Of a DNA stretch of 64,000 nt, positions 32,303-41,021 are shown in pieces; the stretch's first letter is position 1; each line of letters starts with the position of its first letter. The stretch spans positions 1 through 64,000 of the forward strand of contig NZ_BIMB01000029.1 of NCBI RefSeq assembly GCF_004000865.1, given 5' to 3'. A program made the translations under genes and the position numbers. The DNA is from Paenibacillus elgii NBRC 100335 (GTDB lineage: Bacteria > Bacillota > Bacilli > Paenibacillales > NBRC-103111). The notes beneath the pieces are model-generated. The model did not search any database. It saw nothing but the letters and a program-made list of their open reading frames with translations, and had not been told where the DNA came from.

Positions 32303-33379
32303 ATGAAAAAGAAAGCTGTACCTGTGATCATCGCGGCAGCCCTGCTTGCCACCGCTGTCGGCTGTTCCGGCTCCGGCAATGCTCCTGCGGGCGGCGCGAG
32401 CACGAATGCGGGCGGAGGAGCCGCCAAGCCTGATGCCGGCGCCGCCAAAAACCCGACCATTGGCGTCGCGATCTACAAGTTTGACGATACGTTCATGACA
32501 GGCGTACGGAACGCGATTTCCCAAGCGGCGGAAGGCAAAGCCAAGGCGGATATCGTCGACAGCCAGAACTCCCAGCCGACCCAGAACGATAAAGTCGATC
32601 TGTTCATTACGAAGAAGGTCAACGCGCTCGCCATCAATCCGGTCGACCGCACCGCAGCCGGCGTCATCATCGACAAAGCGAAAAACGCCAACATCCCCGT
32701 CGTCTTCCTGAACCGCGAGCCGCTGGCCGACGACATGAAAAAATGGGATAAGGTGTACTACGTCGGCGCGAAAGCGGAGCAGTCCGGCACGATGGAAGGC
32801 CAGCTCATCGCCGATTATTTCAAAGCGAACCCCGCAGCGGACAAAAACAAGGACGGCGTGCTGCAATATGTCATGCTGAAGGGCGAGCCGGGGCACCAGG
32901 ACGCCGAGCTGCGCACGAAGTTCGCGATCAAAGCCGTCGAGGACGCCGGCATCAAGGTGGAGAAGCTGGCGGAAGACACCGCGATGTGGGACCGCGTCAA
33001 AGGGCAGGAGAAGATGGCCGCGTTCCTCGCTTCCCATGGCGACAAAATCGAAGCCGTCTTCGCGAACAACGACGACATGGCGCTTGGCGCGATCGAAGCT
33101 TTGAAGGCGAAGGGCTATTTTAAAGACAACAAATTCATTCCGGTCGTCGGCGTTGACGCCACGGCGCCTGCGCTCAAGGCGCTTGAAGAAGGCACGCTGC
33201 TCGGCACCGTGCTGAACGACGCGAAAAACCAGGGGAAAGCGACGTTCAGCATCGCGAACGTGCTCGCGCAAGGCCAGACGCCGACCAAAGAAAACACCGG
33301 CTATGACATTACCGACGGCAAGTACGTCTGGATCTCTTACAAAAAAATCACCAAAGAAAACATGAATGACGCGAAATAA
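32303..33379 (+). CDS. mglB: Galactose/methyl-galactoside-type ABC binding lipoprotein
   Basis: A 358-residue lipoprotein (Cys21 in TAVGC) with a Gly/Ala-rich linker and a MglB-like fold. Strong matches to E. coli MglB include GVAIYKFDDTFM, VDSQNSQPTQNDKVD, LKGEPGHQDAE, DTAMWDRV, FANNDDMALGAIEALKA, VVGVDATAPAL and GTVLNDAKNQGKATF. DKNKDGVLQ corresponds to the calcium-binding loop DLNKDGQIQ of MglB. It should deliver galactose or glucose to MglAC. GGAGG precedes the ATG. It heads mglBAC, and a hairpin follows it that would keep the binding protein more abundant than the ATPase and permease. Confidence 0.93.
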   Translation: MKKKAVPVIIAAALLATAVGCSGSGNAPAGGASTNAGGGAAKPDAGAAKNPTIGVAIYKFDDTFMTGVRNAISQAAEGKAKADIVDSQNSQPTQNDKVDLFITKKVNALAINPVDRTAAGVIIDKAKNANIPVVFLNREPLADDMKKWDKVYYVGAKAEQSGTMEGQLIADYFKANPAADKNKDGVLQYVMLKGEPGHQDAELRTKFAIKAVEDAGIKVEKLAEDTAMWDRVKGQEKMAAFLASHGDKIEAVFANNDDMALGAIEALKAKGYFKDNKFIPVVGVDATAPALKALEEGTLLGTVLNDAKNQGKATFSIANVLAQGQTPTKENTGYDITDGKYVWISYKKITKENMNDAK

Positions 33380-33400
33380 TCGGCTACCCGGCCGAGCGGC

Positions 33401-33434
33401 AAGGGGCAATGGCTGCGGACGTTGCCCCTTTTGT
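33401..33434 (+). terminator. Attenuator hairpin between mglB and mglA
   Basis: AAGGGGCAA and TTGCCCCTT form a perfect 9-bp stem followed by TTG. Such hairpins after binding-protein genes reduce downstream transcription or protect the mRNA. Confidence 0.65.
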
Positions 33435-33469
33435 CGTATGCGCGCATCCTTACGCGAGGGGGCCTTGGC

Positions 33470-34978
33470 ATGACGGAAACCCGATATTTGCTTGAAATGA
33501 ACGGAATTACGAAGGAATTTCCCGGCGTCAAAGCGCTGGACGGCGTCACCTTGAAGGTGCGCCCGGGCACAGTGCACGCCCTGATGGGGGAGAACGGGGC
33601 AGGCAAGTCCACGCTGATGAAATGCTTGTTCGGCATTTACAAGCCGGACGGCGGCGAGATCATTCTGGACGGCCAGCGGGTGGAGATCAACAACTCGAAG
33701 GATGCGCTGAGCTTGGGCGTCTCGATGATTCATCAGGAGCTGTACCCGGTGCCGCACCGCAATGTGATGGAGAACCTCTGGCTCGGCCGTTTTCCGGCGA
33801 AGGGGCTCGGGCCGCTTAAAATCGTCGACGAGAAAAAAATGCGCGAAGATACGCTTGCGCTGTTTAGGGATTTGGATATGGATATCGATCCGAACGCCTT
33901 GGTAGGCTCAATGTCCGTATCCAAGATTCAATCGCTCGAAATTGCCAAAGCCGTCTCCTTCCGCTCCAAAGTCATCGTGATGGACGAACCGACGTCTTCG
34001 CTGACCGGCAACGAAGTGGAGCAACTGTTCAAGATCATTAACGAGCTGCGCGGGCGCGGCGTATCCATCATTTATATTTCCCACAAGATGGAGGAAATAC
34101 TCCGGATTTCCGACGACGTGACCATCATGCGAGACGGCAGGCTGATCGGCATGTGGCCGGCGGCCGAGCTAACGACGGATCTCATCATCTCCCGCATGGT
34201 CGGCCGCGACCTGAAGGAGCGCTTCCCAGAGCGCCACAACAAGCCGGGCGACGTGCTGCTGAAGGTGGAGAAGCTGACCTCGCCTTTTCCAAAATCGTTC
34301 CGGGACGTGTCGTTCGAGCTGCGGCAGGGCGAGATTCTGGGCGTCGGCGGCCTTGTCGGCGCGCAGCGGACTGAGCTGATCGAAGCGCTGTTCGGCCTGC
34401 GCTCGGTCGCCTCCGGCGAGATCCGTCTCCGCGGACGCAAGGTCAAGATCAAATCGCCGATCGACGCCAAGAAGCACAAAATCGCGCTGCTGACCGAAGA
34501 ACGGCGGGTGACAGGAATTTTTCCCGTGCTGTCGATTCTGGAAAATACGATGATCGCCAATCTGGACCGGTATATTAATCCGTTCTTCCTGCTGAACGAA
34601 CGGAAGGGGCGGGTGGAAGTCGCCGGGAGCGTCGAGAAGCTGCGCGTCAAGACGCCTTCGATCAAGGAGCTGATCAAAAACTTGTCGGGCGGCAACCAGC
34701 AGAAGGTGCTGCTGGCGCGGTGGCTTCTGACCGAGCCGGACATTTTGCTGCTTGACGAGCCTACCCGGGGCATCGACGTCGGGGCCAAATTCGAGATCTA
34801 TACGATCATCGCCGATCTGGCCAAGCAAGGCAAAAGCATCATCATGATTTCCTCGGAAATGCCGGAGCTGCTTGGCATGTCGGACCGCATTATGGTCATG
34901 TCGGAGGGGCGGCTGACGGGCATTCTGGACGGACGGCAGGCAACGGAACAAGAAATTATGCGGCTTGCCGCCAACTAG
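33470..34978 (+). CDS. mglA: Sugar ABC importer ATPase, two-domain
   Basis: A 502-residue ATPase with two nucleotide-binding halves, as in the CUT2 (ribose/galactose) family. The first half has Walker A GENGAGKST (about 38), signature-like MSVSKIQSLEIAKAVSF (about 145) and Walker B VIVMDEPTSSL. The second half has a degenerate Walker A (GGLVGAQRTELIEALFG), the signature LSGGNQQKVLLARWLL (about 400) and [16 protein letters not shown]. The closest resemblance is MglA. The ATG follows GAGGGGG by about 8 bases; an upstream in-frame start lies in the intergenic hairpin and is rejected. Confidence 0.93.
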   Translation: MTETRYLLEMNGITKEFPGVKALDGVTLKVRPGTVHALMGENGAGKSTLMKCLFGIYKPDGGEIILDGQRVEINNSKDALSLGVSMIHQELYPVPHRNVMENLWLGRFPAKGLGPLKIVDEKKMREDTLALFRDLDMDIDPNALVGSMSVSKIQSLEIAKAVSFRSKVIVMDEPTSSLTGNEVEQLFKIINELRGRGVSIIYISHKMEEILRISDDVTIMRDGRLIGMWPAAELTTDLIISRMVGRDLKERFPERHNKPGDVLLKVEKLTSPFPKSFRDVSFELRQGEILGVGGLVGAQRTELIEALFGLRSVASGEIRLRGRKVKIKSPIDAKKHKIALLTEERRVTGIFPVLSILENTMIANLDRYINPFFLLNERKGRVEVAGSVEKLRVKTPSIKELIKNLSGGNQQKVLLARWLLTEPDILLLDEPTRGIDVGAKFEIYTIIADLAKQGKSIIMISSEMPELLGMSDRIMVMSEGRLTGILDGRQATEQEIMRLAAN

Positions 34979-35011
34979 AAGAGGACATCGCGAAGGAGGA
35001 GAACCGGGCTT

Positions 35012-36022
35012 ATGAAGACGGGAAAGCTGAACCATTTTTTTACGCAAAACGCCATTTATATCGTTTTGATCCTTCTCGTAGCGGGCATTGCGATGTCCGA
35101 TCCGCGGTTTTTGTCGGTCGATATTTTGCGGGACATTTTGCTGCAAAACTCGACCCGCGCCATTATCGCGCTGGGAGCCGCGTTCGTGCTGATTACGGGA
35201 GGAACCGACTTGTCCTCGGGACGCGTCGTTGGGTTGACGGCGGTACTATCCGCTTCCATGCTGCAGACGGCTGATTACCCGCGCCGCTTTTTCCCGGACA
35301 TGCCCGATCTGCCGGTCTGGGCGCCGATCTTGATCGGGATTGCCGCAGGGCTGCTCGTCGGCTTGATCAACGGCTGGATCGTGTCCAGGCTGAGCGTGCC
35401 GCCGTTCATCGCAACGTTGGGCACTATGGTCATTGTCTACGGGGCGAACTCGATCTACTTCGATTTGAAGCCGAACGAATCGCAGCCGATTGCCGGGTTG
35501 CGTCAGGACTTCACAACCATCGGCACCGGCTTCATCGGTCCGAACGGGCCGTATTCGCTGCCGTATATCGTCATCATCGCGATCGTCGTCGCTTTTATCG
35601 TCTGGGTCATTTTCAACAAGACGCGGCTCGGCAAAAATATGTACGCGATCGGCGGGAACAGCCAAGCGGCGGTCGTCTCCGGGATTAACGTCAAGCGCAA
35701 CCTGATTTATATTTATGCGATCGCAGGCGCGCTGTACGGTTTGGGCGGTGTGCTGGAAGCGGCTCGTACGGGCGGCGCGACGAACAACTACGGCAACATG
35801 TACGAGCTTGACGCGATTGCCGCGTGCGTGGTCGGCGGCGTATCGACAGCGGGCGGGATCGGAACCGTGCCGGGCGTGCTGGCCGGCGTGCTCATCTTCG
35901 GCGTCATCAATTACGGCTTGACCTTCATCGGCGTCAGCCCGTATTGGCAGCTCATTATAAAAGGGCTGATCATCGTCGCCGCCGTCGCTTTTGATATTCG
36001 GAAGTATTTAGCGAAAAAATAA
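35012..36022 (+). CDS. mglC: Galactose-type ABC importer permease
   Basis: A 336-residue membrane permease, the same length as E. coli MglC and closely similar by eye: RAIIALGAAFVLITGGTDLSSGRVVGL, PPFIATLGTMVIVYGANSIY, FNKTRLGKNMYAIGGN (each given in part), YELDAIAACVVGGVS and VINYGLTFIGVSPYWQLIIKG. About ten membrane helices are expected. It forms the channel for the sugar delivered by MglB. AAGGAGGAG precedes the ATG by 10 bases, 33 bases after mglA. A terminator closes the operon. Confidence 0.93.
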   Translation: MKTGKLNHFFTQNAIYIVLILLVAGIAMSDPRFLSVDILRDILLQNSTRAIIALGAAFVLITGGTDLSSGRVVGLTAVLSASMLQTADYPRRFFPDMPDLPVWAPILIGIAAGLLVGLINGWIVSRLSVPPFIATLGTMVIVYGANSIYFDLKPNESQPIAGLRQDFTTIGTGFIGPNGPYSLPYIVIIAIVVAFIVWVIFNKTRLGKNMYAIGGNSQAAVVSGINVKRNLIYIYAIAGALYGLGGVLEAARTGGATNNYGNMYELDAIAACVVGGVSTAGGIGTVPGVLAGVLIFGVINYGLTFIGVSPYWQLIIKGLIIVAAVAFDIRKYLAKK

Positions 36023-36037
36023 GGAAGTCGCAAAAGG

Positions 36038-36065
36038 CTTGTCGCATAGGCGGCAAGTTTTTTTT
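36038..36065 (+). terminator. Terminator of mglBAC
   Basis: CTTGTCGC pairs with GCGGCAAG (one G-T) around a short loop, followed by eight Ts. Confidence 0.85.
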
Positions 36066-36085
36066 GCGTTAGGCCCCAAGGAGGG

Positions 36086-36114
36086 TTGCAATATCTTTAT
36101 TTATCCGATAAAAT
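36086..36114 (+). promoter_or_regulatory. Sigma-A-type promoter of the zinc-ribbon membrane protein
   Basis: TTGCAA and TAAAAT are separated by 17 bases, 36 bases upstream of the ATG at 36150. Confidence 0.6.
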
Positions 36115-36149
36115 AACTATGAATTAACCGAAGGGAATGGGTGATTCCG

Positions 36150-36425
36150 ATGACGGCACGTTGTCCTCACTGCTCCGGCGTTCAGCCCTTGGACGCTTCG
36201 ATCTGCCCTCACTGCGGAGCCGAGGCGAAGACGCAAGACCGGCTGCTGGACGCTTTGACTTATTGGGACGGCACGGCTGCCGCTTCCCGTCTGTATCCTT
36301 CTTTGATAGCCCTTCTGATCGTTGTCGTCGCCGGCGGAGCGGCCGCTTGGCTGCATGTTCCCGCGCTCTTCTGGACCGGTGCCGTCATCGCGCTTCTGTA
36401 CCGCCTCTTCATGATTAAAATTTAA
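36150..36425 (+). CDS. Zinc-ribbon, two-helix membrane protein
   Basis: A 91-residue protein with an N-terminal zinc ribbon made of two CPHC knuckles (residues about 5-8 and 19-22: ARCPHCSG and SICPHCGAEAK) followed by a polar linker and two membrane helices (about 48-66 and 69-87). Such fusions are common in Firmicutes and of unknown role. GGGTGAT lies just upstream of the ATG; a GTG three codons earlier overlaps that ribosome site. It has its own promoter and precedes the YeiH-like gene by 123 bases. Confidence 0.72.
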   Translation: MTARCPHCSGVQPLDASICPHCGAEAKTQDRLLDALTYWDGTAAASRLYPSLIALLIVVVAGGAAAWLHVPALFWTGAVIALLYRLFMIKI

Positions 36426-36548
36426 AGCCATCCCGTCAATCATAATAAAAGCTTATTCATAGCATCAAGGATTCGTATTTGTGTTTTCCTCCCGAATCTC
36501 TTACGATTACACCTGTCGGAAGTACATGGGGAATCGGGGGGAACATCG

Positions 36549-37559
36549 ATGAACGGATTGAAATCGCTCGGCCCGGGTCTCGCGCTCACGGGAGTCATTG
36601 CGGCCGTGTCTTACGGGCTCGGCCTGCTGTTTCCGCTGATCGGCGGTTCGGTTTTTGGCATCATAATCGGCATCCTGGTGAACAATCTATGGCGGAAGCC
36701 GCAACATACATGGCAGGGCATTCGTTTTTGCTCCAAAAAAGTGCTGCAATGGGCAATTATTTTGCTCGGTTGCCGTCTCAGTCTGTCGGAGGTATGGAAG
36801 ACCGGCACGGAGACGTTCGCAGTTATGATCGTCACGCTGCTGCTTTCGTTCGCCGCGGCCTACGGCTTCGGACGTCTGCTCCGCATTCCGCTGCGCATGG
36901 CGACGTTAATCGGCGCGGGTACCGGTATTTGCGGCGGTTCGGCGATCGCGGCCATCTCGCCGGTTATCGAAGCAGAGGAAGCGGAGATCGCGTATTCGAT
37001 CTCGACGATCTTCTTGTTTAACATCGTAGCGGTCCTTGTTTTTCCGGCACTTGGGCATGCGCTCGGCTTATCCGATGCGGGCTTCGGCTTATGGGCGGGC
37101 ACTGCGGTGAACGACACTTCTTCCGTCGTCGCCGCAGGGTATGCGTTCAGCACCGCAGCTGGGGATTACGCTACCATCGTTAAGCTGACGCGCACCACGA
37201 TGATCGTGCCGATCGCGATCATTATGGCGGTCGTCGTCGGTTGGAGCAAGAAGCGGGAAGCTGCGACCGCCTCTGAGGGGGGATCGTTTTCGGTCAAGCA
37301 GGTATTTCCTTGGTTTATTTTATGGTTTCTCGCCGCTTCGATGCTGTACACGCTCGGTCTCTTCGGGGAGCAGCTCCTGCACTGGATTCATCTGGCGGCG
37401 CAGTTTATGATCGTGATGGCGCTGACCGCGGTCGGCTTATCGGCCGATTTTCGGCAAATGACCGCAACCGGCGTAAGGCCGATGATTCTTGGCTTAATCG
37501 TCTGGTTGGTCGTTTCCGTCACGGGATATGCGGTCGGCACGCTGACTGGCCAAATGTGA
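36549..37559 (+). CDS. YeiH/UPF0324 family putative anion exporter
   Basis: A 336-residue integral membrane protein with about ten helices. It matches the YeiH family (putative sulfate exporter, PSE) through VFGIIIGILVNNL, QWAIILLGCRLSLSEV, GAGTGICGGSAIAAISPVIEA, GLWAGTAVNDTSSVVAAGYAF and KLTRTTMIVPIAI (short parts of conserved blocks). The substrate is not settled for the family. GGGGGG lies 8 bases before the ATG. Terminators lie upstream (mgl) and downstream, and no LysR partner gene is visible nearby as is common elsewhere. Confidence 0.88.
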   Translation: MNGLKSLGPGLALTGVIAAVSYGLGLLFPLIGGSVFGIIIGILVNNLWRKPQHTWQGIRFCSKKVLQWAIILLGCRLSLSEVWKTGTETFAVMIVTLLLSFAAAYGFGRLLRIPLRMATLIGAGTGICGGSAIAAISPVIEAEEAEIAYSISTIFLFNIVAVLVFPALGHALGLSDAGFGLWAGTAVNDTSSVVAAGYAFSTAAGDYATIVKLTRTTMIVPIAIIMAVVVGWSKKREAATASEGGSFSVKQVFPWFILWFLAASMLYTLGLFGEQLLHWIHLAAQFMIVMALTAVGLSADFRQMTATGVRPMILGLIVWLVVSVTGYAVGTLTGQM

Positions 37560-37588
37560 CGTTTCCGTTATGCGGGAACGTCTTTTTC
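37558..37588 (+). terminator. Terminator of the YeiH-like gene
   Basis: GACGTTTCC and GGGAACGTC (one G-T) form a stem that begins at the stop codon and is followed by TTTTTC. Confidence 0.75.
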
Positions 37589-37675
37589 TTTTACAAAGTG
37601 ACGAAAGAAGGAAATCCATTCCATCTCGCCGAATCTTTAGTCAAGTACATAAGACTACCGAAGGGGAGATGCCCG

Positions 37676-39262
37676 TTGTTTAAAAAAATCGGCGTATGGG
37701 TCATGAGCGCAGCTCTTGTTTTCACGGCCGGCTGCCAGCCGCTTGGCGGTTTGGATATGAATCAGGCCATCGAAAACGAATTGAAAACGAATTCTTATGA
37801 GGCTTCGCTGTCGATGGCGCTGCAATACGATGTGGGAGATACGAGTGCCTTGTCCGAATCCGCGAAGGAACGCGTGGCTTTTTGGAACGGATTTCAATTA
37901 AACTTATCCAGCTTGAAGGTGAATCGAAAAGAGCAGACGATGTCGGCCAAAGGGTCGCTCACTGCTGCCAAGCTGAACGTTCCGTTTGCCGTTTCCATGG
38001 ATAAGGACGCTGCGGTGCTAACCGTGGAGGGCACGAACAAGCCGATTGTCATTGCCGATTGGCGTACCAATGAGCTCACCGGTATGTCCCACGAGCTGAC
38101 GATGTACGACGATTATTGGTTCTATAGGCTACAAAGGTTTTTGAAGGAGTTTCACTTGGTTGACCAACAAGAGGTGACCAACAAAGCGATAGGCCTCCTT
38201 GCCAAAAACCTTCCAAACGCTGCCTCCCTTGCCGTAGACAAGAAGACGGAGACGATTCAAGGGCAGACGGTAAGCGGACATCAGCTCCGGTTCGATGTAT
38301 CGGGAGAGCAATTTGCTTCGTTATTCCGGTCAACGTTTAAAAACGTAGCTTTGGACGACCAAGGCTTGCGCGAGCTGGCTGTCGTCATCTACGATAAGTT
38401 CCATCCGGAACTAAAAGAACTTGGCTTCGCGGAGGAGCTGTTCCAAGACCGGCAGCTCGGTACGGAAGCGGTTTATACAGGGGCGAAAGCGATTGCGCTT
38501 TATTTGACCTCCGAAATGGGAGGAGCTTGGGAGCAGGAGCTGCTGAGTCAATCCAAGCTCAAAGTGGACGCATTCGTCGACGACAGCAAGCAGATCCGCC
38601 AGTGGAACGCCGAGATCGCTATGCAAAGTCCCCCGGGGGTGGTGGAAGAAGGAATCCGCGGCGGCAAGCTTACCGTCCGGATGGATCGCTGGAACATCAA
38701 TGGAGATGTGAAGCCGGACATGATTTCCGCGAAGGACGCGATCCGCTATGAGGACTTATCGAACGAGGACAACTTGAGACAGGTTGTGCAGCCGGATTCG
38801 GCGTTCTTTAAGCTATTGAAAGAGCAGCTTCGGATTACGGAGAAGTATTTGTACTTCTACATTTGGTCCGAATCCGACTTGGACGGCGTACCGGGGGCAG
38901 AAGCAGAGGGGACGGAGGCTTATCCGGCCTACCCGGCTTACGGTTACAATGCCGCATATATTTCGGGCAATAGCACCGCTTATGTGCAAGGGAAAGAGCT
39001 CGGGGAAGGGCTTGGCTATAAGGTGACCTGGGATGCGGGAACGAAAACGATGACCATCGCGAGCTCGCAGACGGAGATCGTACTGCAAGCAGGCAGCGCG
39101 ACGGCCCGGGTGAACGGAACCGACAAAAGCATCGGCGCTCCCGCCGTGCTGAAAAAAGATGCGCTCTACGTTCCGGTCCGGTTCGTGGCCGAGCAATTGG
39201 GCGCGAAGATAAAAACCGAGGGAGAGGAAAGCCTATACTCCATCGAAGTATATAAACCGTAG
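37676..39262 (+). CDS. Stalk-domain (copper-amine-oxidase-N-like) lipoprotein
   Basis: A 528-residue lipoprotein with Cys20 in FTAGC. Residues about 25-400 form a large extracytoplasmic region I cannot assign, predicted mixed alpha/beta. The last 95 residues are a copper-amine-oxidase N-terminal-like stalk domain, with STAYVQGKELGEGLGYKVTWD, an AGSATARVNG strand and YVPVRFVAEQLGAKI, a module common in Paenibacillus surface proteins. A Tyr/Pro/Ala-rich linker (AYPAYPAYGYNAAY) precedes it. The start is a TTG 8 bases after AAGGGGAG; the same frame extends far upstream through the YeiH gene but without a ribosome site. Confidence 0.78.
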   Translation: MFKKIGVWVMSAALVFTAGCQPLGGLDMNQAIENELKTNSYEASLSMALQYDVGDTSALSESAKERVAFWNGFQLNLSSLKVNRKEQTMSAKGSLTAAKLNVPFAVSMDKDAAVLTVEGTNKPIVIADWRTNELTGMSHELTMYDDYWFYRLQRFLKEFHLVDQQEVTNKAIGLLAKNLPNAASLAVDKKTETIQGQTVSGHQLRFDVSGEQFASLFRSTFKNVALDDQGLRELAVVIYDKFHPELKELGFAEELFQDRQLGTEAVYTGAKAIALYLTSEMGGAWEQELLSQSKLKVDAFVDDSKQIRQWNAEIAMQSPPGVVEEGIRGGKLTVRMDRWNINGDVKPDMISAKDAIRYEDLSNEDNLRQVVQPDSAFFKLLKEQLRITEKYLYFYIWSESDLDGVPGAEAEGTEAYPAYPAYGYNAAYISGNSTAYVQGKELGEGLGYKVTWDAGTKTMTIASSQTEIVLQAGSATARVNGTDKSIGAPAVLKKDALYVPVRFVAEQLGAKIKTEGEESLYSIEVYKP

Positions 39263-39284
39263 TACAGGACGCACAGAAAAAAAC

Positions 39285-39331
39285 AAAACGCCTGATTCTT
39301 CATCCTTCGCGGAAAAAGAATCAGGCGTTTT
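39285..39331. terminator. Bidirectional terminator between convergent genes
   Basis: AAAACGCCTGATTCTT and AAGAATCAGGCGTTTT form a perfect 16-bp stem, placed between the stalk-domain gene and the convergent carboxypeptidase gene. Confidence 0.9.
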
Positions 39332-39349
39332 CGTTTCTTATGGAGCGGA

Positions 39350-40249
39350 TCAGGATTTCGGCTTTGTTACGGGTACGGCGTTCTTAACGTATTCTTCCAG
39401 CGTCACGCCTTGCTTGACGATCGCTTTGGCCGTGTCTACGCCGACATAGCGGAGGTGCCAAGGCTCGTATTGGTAGCCGGTAATGCCCTCTTTGCCTTCC
39501 GGATATCGGATGATAAACCCGTAATCGGCCGCGTGCTCGGCGAGCCACTTCGCTTCCTTGGTTGCGCCGAAGCAGTCCTGCGCCGCGCATTTGCCCGAGC
39601 TGCCGGCCACGTCGATGGCCAGCCCCGTCTCATGCTCGCTGTGTCCCGGCTTGGCGCTGTATTTGTTCGCCGCGGCCTCGCCGTCTTTTTTCACATAGCG
39701 GTCGTATACCGTTTTTTGCGTTTCATGGGAGCGGTAAGCGGAGACGCCGGCTAGCGGCAGGTTATCCTTTTTGGCAGCTTGAAACAGTTTTTCGAGCGCC
39801 GCGGCCGCTTCCTTGCGCATTTTGCGCTTTTCAAGCTTTTCTTTGAACGTAAAAGGCACATTCGGGTCAACCAGGTCCTGAGGCTTATAGCTATCCGGCA
39901 GCTTGTTCGTCTTGTTGACAAGCACCGCAACATCCGCCGGGTTCGCGACAACCTGAATATCGTCTGTTTTCGTACCGGATTTGGTATCCGTTTGAGCCGT
40001 CTGCTTTACCCCCGCGGTACCGGAAGCTTGATTCTGCCCGTTCGTAGAGGCGGCAGGTGTCTCGGACGGTTTCGACTTGGATGCATCCGCGCTAGTACCA
40101 GTCGAGCCGGTATTCGATGAGGCAGGAGGCGTCGAGGTTCCGGCTGCGGTGTCGGCCTGCGTTTTGCTGCCGCCGTCTCCGCATGCGGCGGAAACGAGCA
40201 TGAATGCGGCCAGCAGCAGCGCTGCGGCGGTCGTGCGACGAGAGTTCAA
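39350..40249 (-). CDS. LdcB/VanY-type D-alanyl-D-alanine (or L,D) carboxypeptidase lipoprotein
   Basis: A 299-residue lipoprotein (Cys23 in VSAAC) with a long Thr/Ser/Ala linker (about 25-95) and a VanY zinc peptidase domain (about 150-290). Zinc and catalytic motifs are SEHETGLAIDV (SxHxxGxAxD) and EPWHLRYVG, with the substrate region GVSAYRSHETQKTVYDRYV (about 180). It trims the terminal residue of peptidoglycan stem peptides outside the membrane. The TTG start at 40249 has AAAGGA 10 bases upstream; the TTG at 40258 is too close to it. It is divergent from an ECF sigma gene, so cell-envelope stress control is plausible. Confidence 0.87.
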   Translation of the reverse strand: MNSRRTTAAALLLAAFMLVSAACGDGGSKTQADTAAGTSTPPASSNTGSTGTSADASKSKPSETPAASTNGQNQASGTAGVKQTAQTDTKSGTKTDDIQVVANPADVAVLVNKTNKLPDSYKPQDLVDPNVPFTFKEKLEKRKMRKEAAAALEKLFQAAKKDNLPLAGVSAYRSHETQKTVYDRYVKKDGEAAANKYSAKPGHSEHETGLAIDVAGSSGKCAAQDCFGATKEAKWLAEHAADYGFIIRYPEGKEGITGYQYEPWHLRYVGVDTAKAIVKQGVTLEEYVKNAVPVTKPKS

Positions 40250-40304
40250 TAGAGCCAAATCCTTTCATATTTAAAATACACGCGCGTTTTAGCGGTCTTA
40301 TTAC

Positions 40305-40407
40305 ATAGACGACGTGCGAATGCGAAAAGTTTCTAATTTTTTCTCCCATCCGCTTCCTGTAAAAATATTCCCTAAGGTGAGAGATTGGATTCCTGTTCGT
40401 CGTCTAT
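40305..40407. promoter_or_regulatory. Divergent 10-bp inverted repeat resembling paired ECF -10 elements
   Basis: ATAGACGACG (40305-40314) and CGTCGTCTAT (40398-40407) place the same CGTCTAT element facing each gene of the divergent pair. On the minus strand GAAAC lies 17 bases upstream of CGTCTAT, an ECF-type -35. On the plus strand the -35 is weaker. This suggests the sigma factor reads its own gene and the carboxypeptidase gene. Confidence 0.45.
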
Positions 40408-40433
40408 ACAGTATAGAACGCTGGGAGGACCGA

Positions 40434-41021
40434 ATGGTGGAGGAACGCGATATCCGGCAGGAGTTGGAACGAGAGCTTATTCATCGGATTGTAGCGGGAA
40501 GCAAACAAGAATTTTGCTTTCTGGTCGATCGCTATAAACTGAAAATTTACGGCCTCCTTCGGGGGATGGGGGCGAGTCCTATGGATGCGCAGGATTTGAC
40601 GCAGGAAACCTTTATTAAGGCTTACCGCAAGCTCGCTTCGCATCGACCGGACAAAAGCTTTGCTTCCTGGTTGTATACGATCGCCGCTAATCTGTTGAAG
40701 GACCATAAGAAAAAACACCGATTCGAGGAGCATCCGATCGGGCAGGCTGAGACTGCGGTCAGCGACGGTCCGGAGCAGTCGCTGCTTCGGACGGAACGGC
40801 GAACGGAATTTCAGCGGCTGCTGGCCCTGCTTCCGGCCAACTACCGGATGGCGCTGTTGTTAAGGTACACGAATGATTTGAGCTACGAGGAGATCGGCGA
40901 AGTGCTGGAGGTGCCGGTAAGCAAAGTCCAGAACGACTTGTATCGGGCGAAAAAACGGCTTAAACAGCTCATGATCGAGAGCAAGGAGGGGATGGAATAT
41001 GAAATGCCTGGGCCGCGATGA
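40434..41021 (+). CDS. ECF-type sigma factor (sigma-70 family)
   Basis: A 195-residue extracytoplasmic-function sigma factor. Region 2 (about 25-95) includes DAQDLTQETFIKAYRKLAS and FASWLYTIAANLLKDHKK, which melt and read the -10 element; region 4 (about 125-180) includes LPANYRMALLLRYTNDLSYEEI and VSKVQNDLYRAKKRL, which read the -35. GGGAGGA lies 5 bases before the ATG. It overlaps the downstream anti-sigma gene by 23 bases, ensuring matched synthesis. Its regulon is unknown, but the divergent LdcB-like gene is a likely member. Confidence 0.92.
   Translation: MVEERDIRQELERELIHRIVAGSKQEFCFLVDRYKLKIYGLLRGMGASPMDAQDLTQETFIKAYRKLASHRPDKSFASWLYTIAANLLKDHKKKHRFEEHPIGQAETAVSDGPEQSLLRTERRTEFQRLLALLPANYRMALLLRYTNDLSYEEIGEVLEVPVSKVQNDLYRAKKRLKQLMIESKEGMEYEMPGPR

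Noticed and set aside
32294..33757. A 487-codon open frame antisense to mglB and mglA
   Set aside because: It lies opposite two genes with strong MglB and MglA similarity, and its translation is low-complexity Arg/His/Phe-rich sequence.
37310..37675. An extended N-terminus for the stalk-domain lipoprotein
   Set aside because: The extension overlaps most of the end of the YeiH gene, has no ribosome site, and the lipoprotein signal begins at the TTG at 37676.
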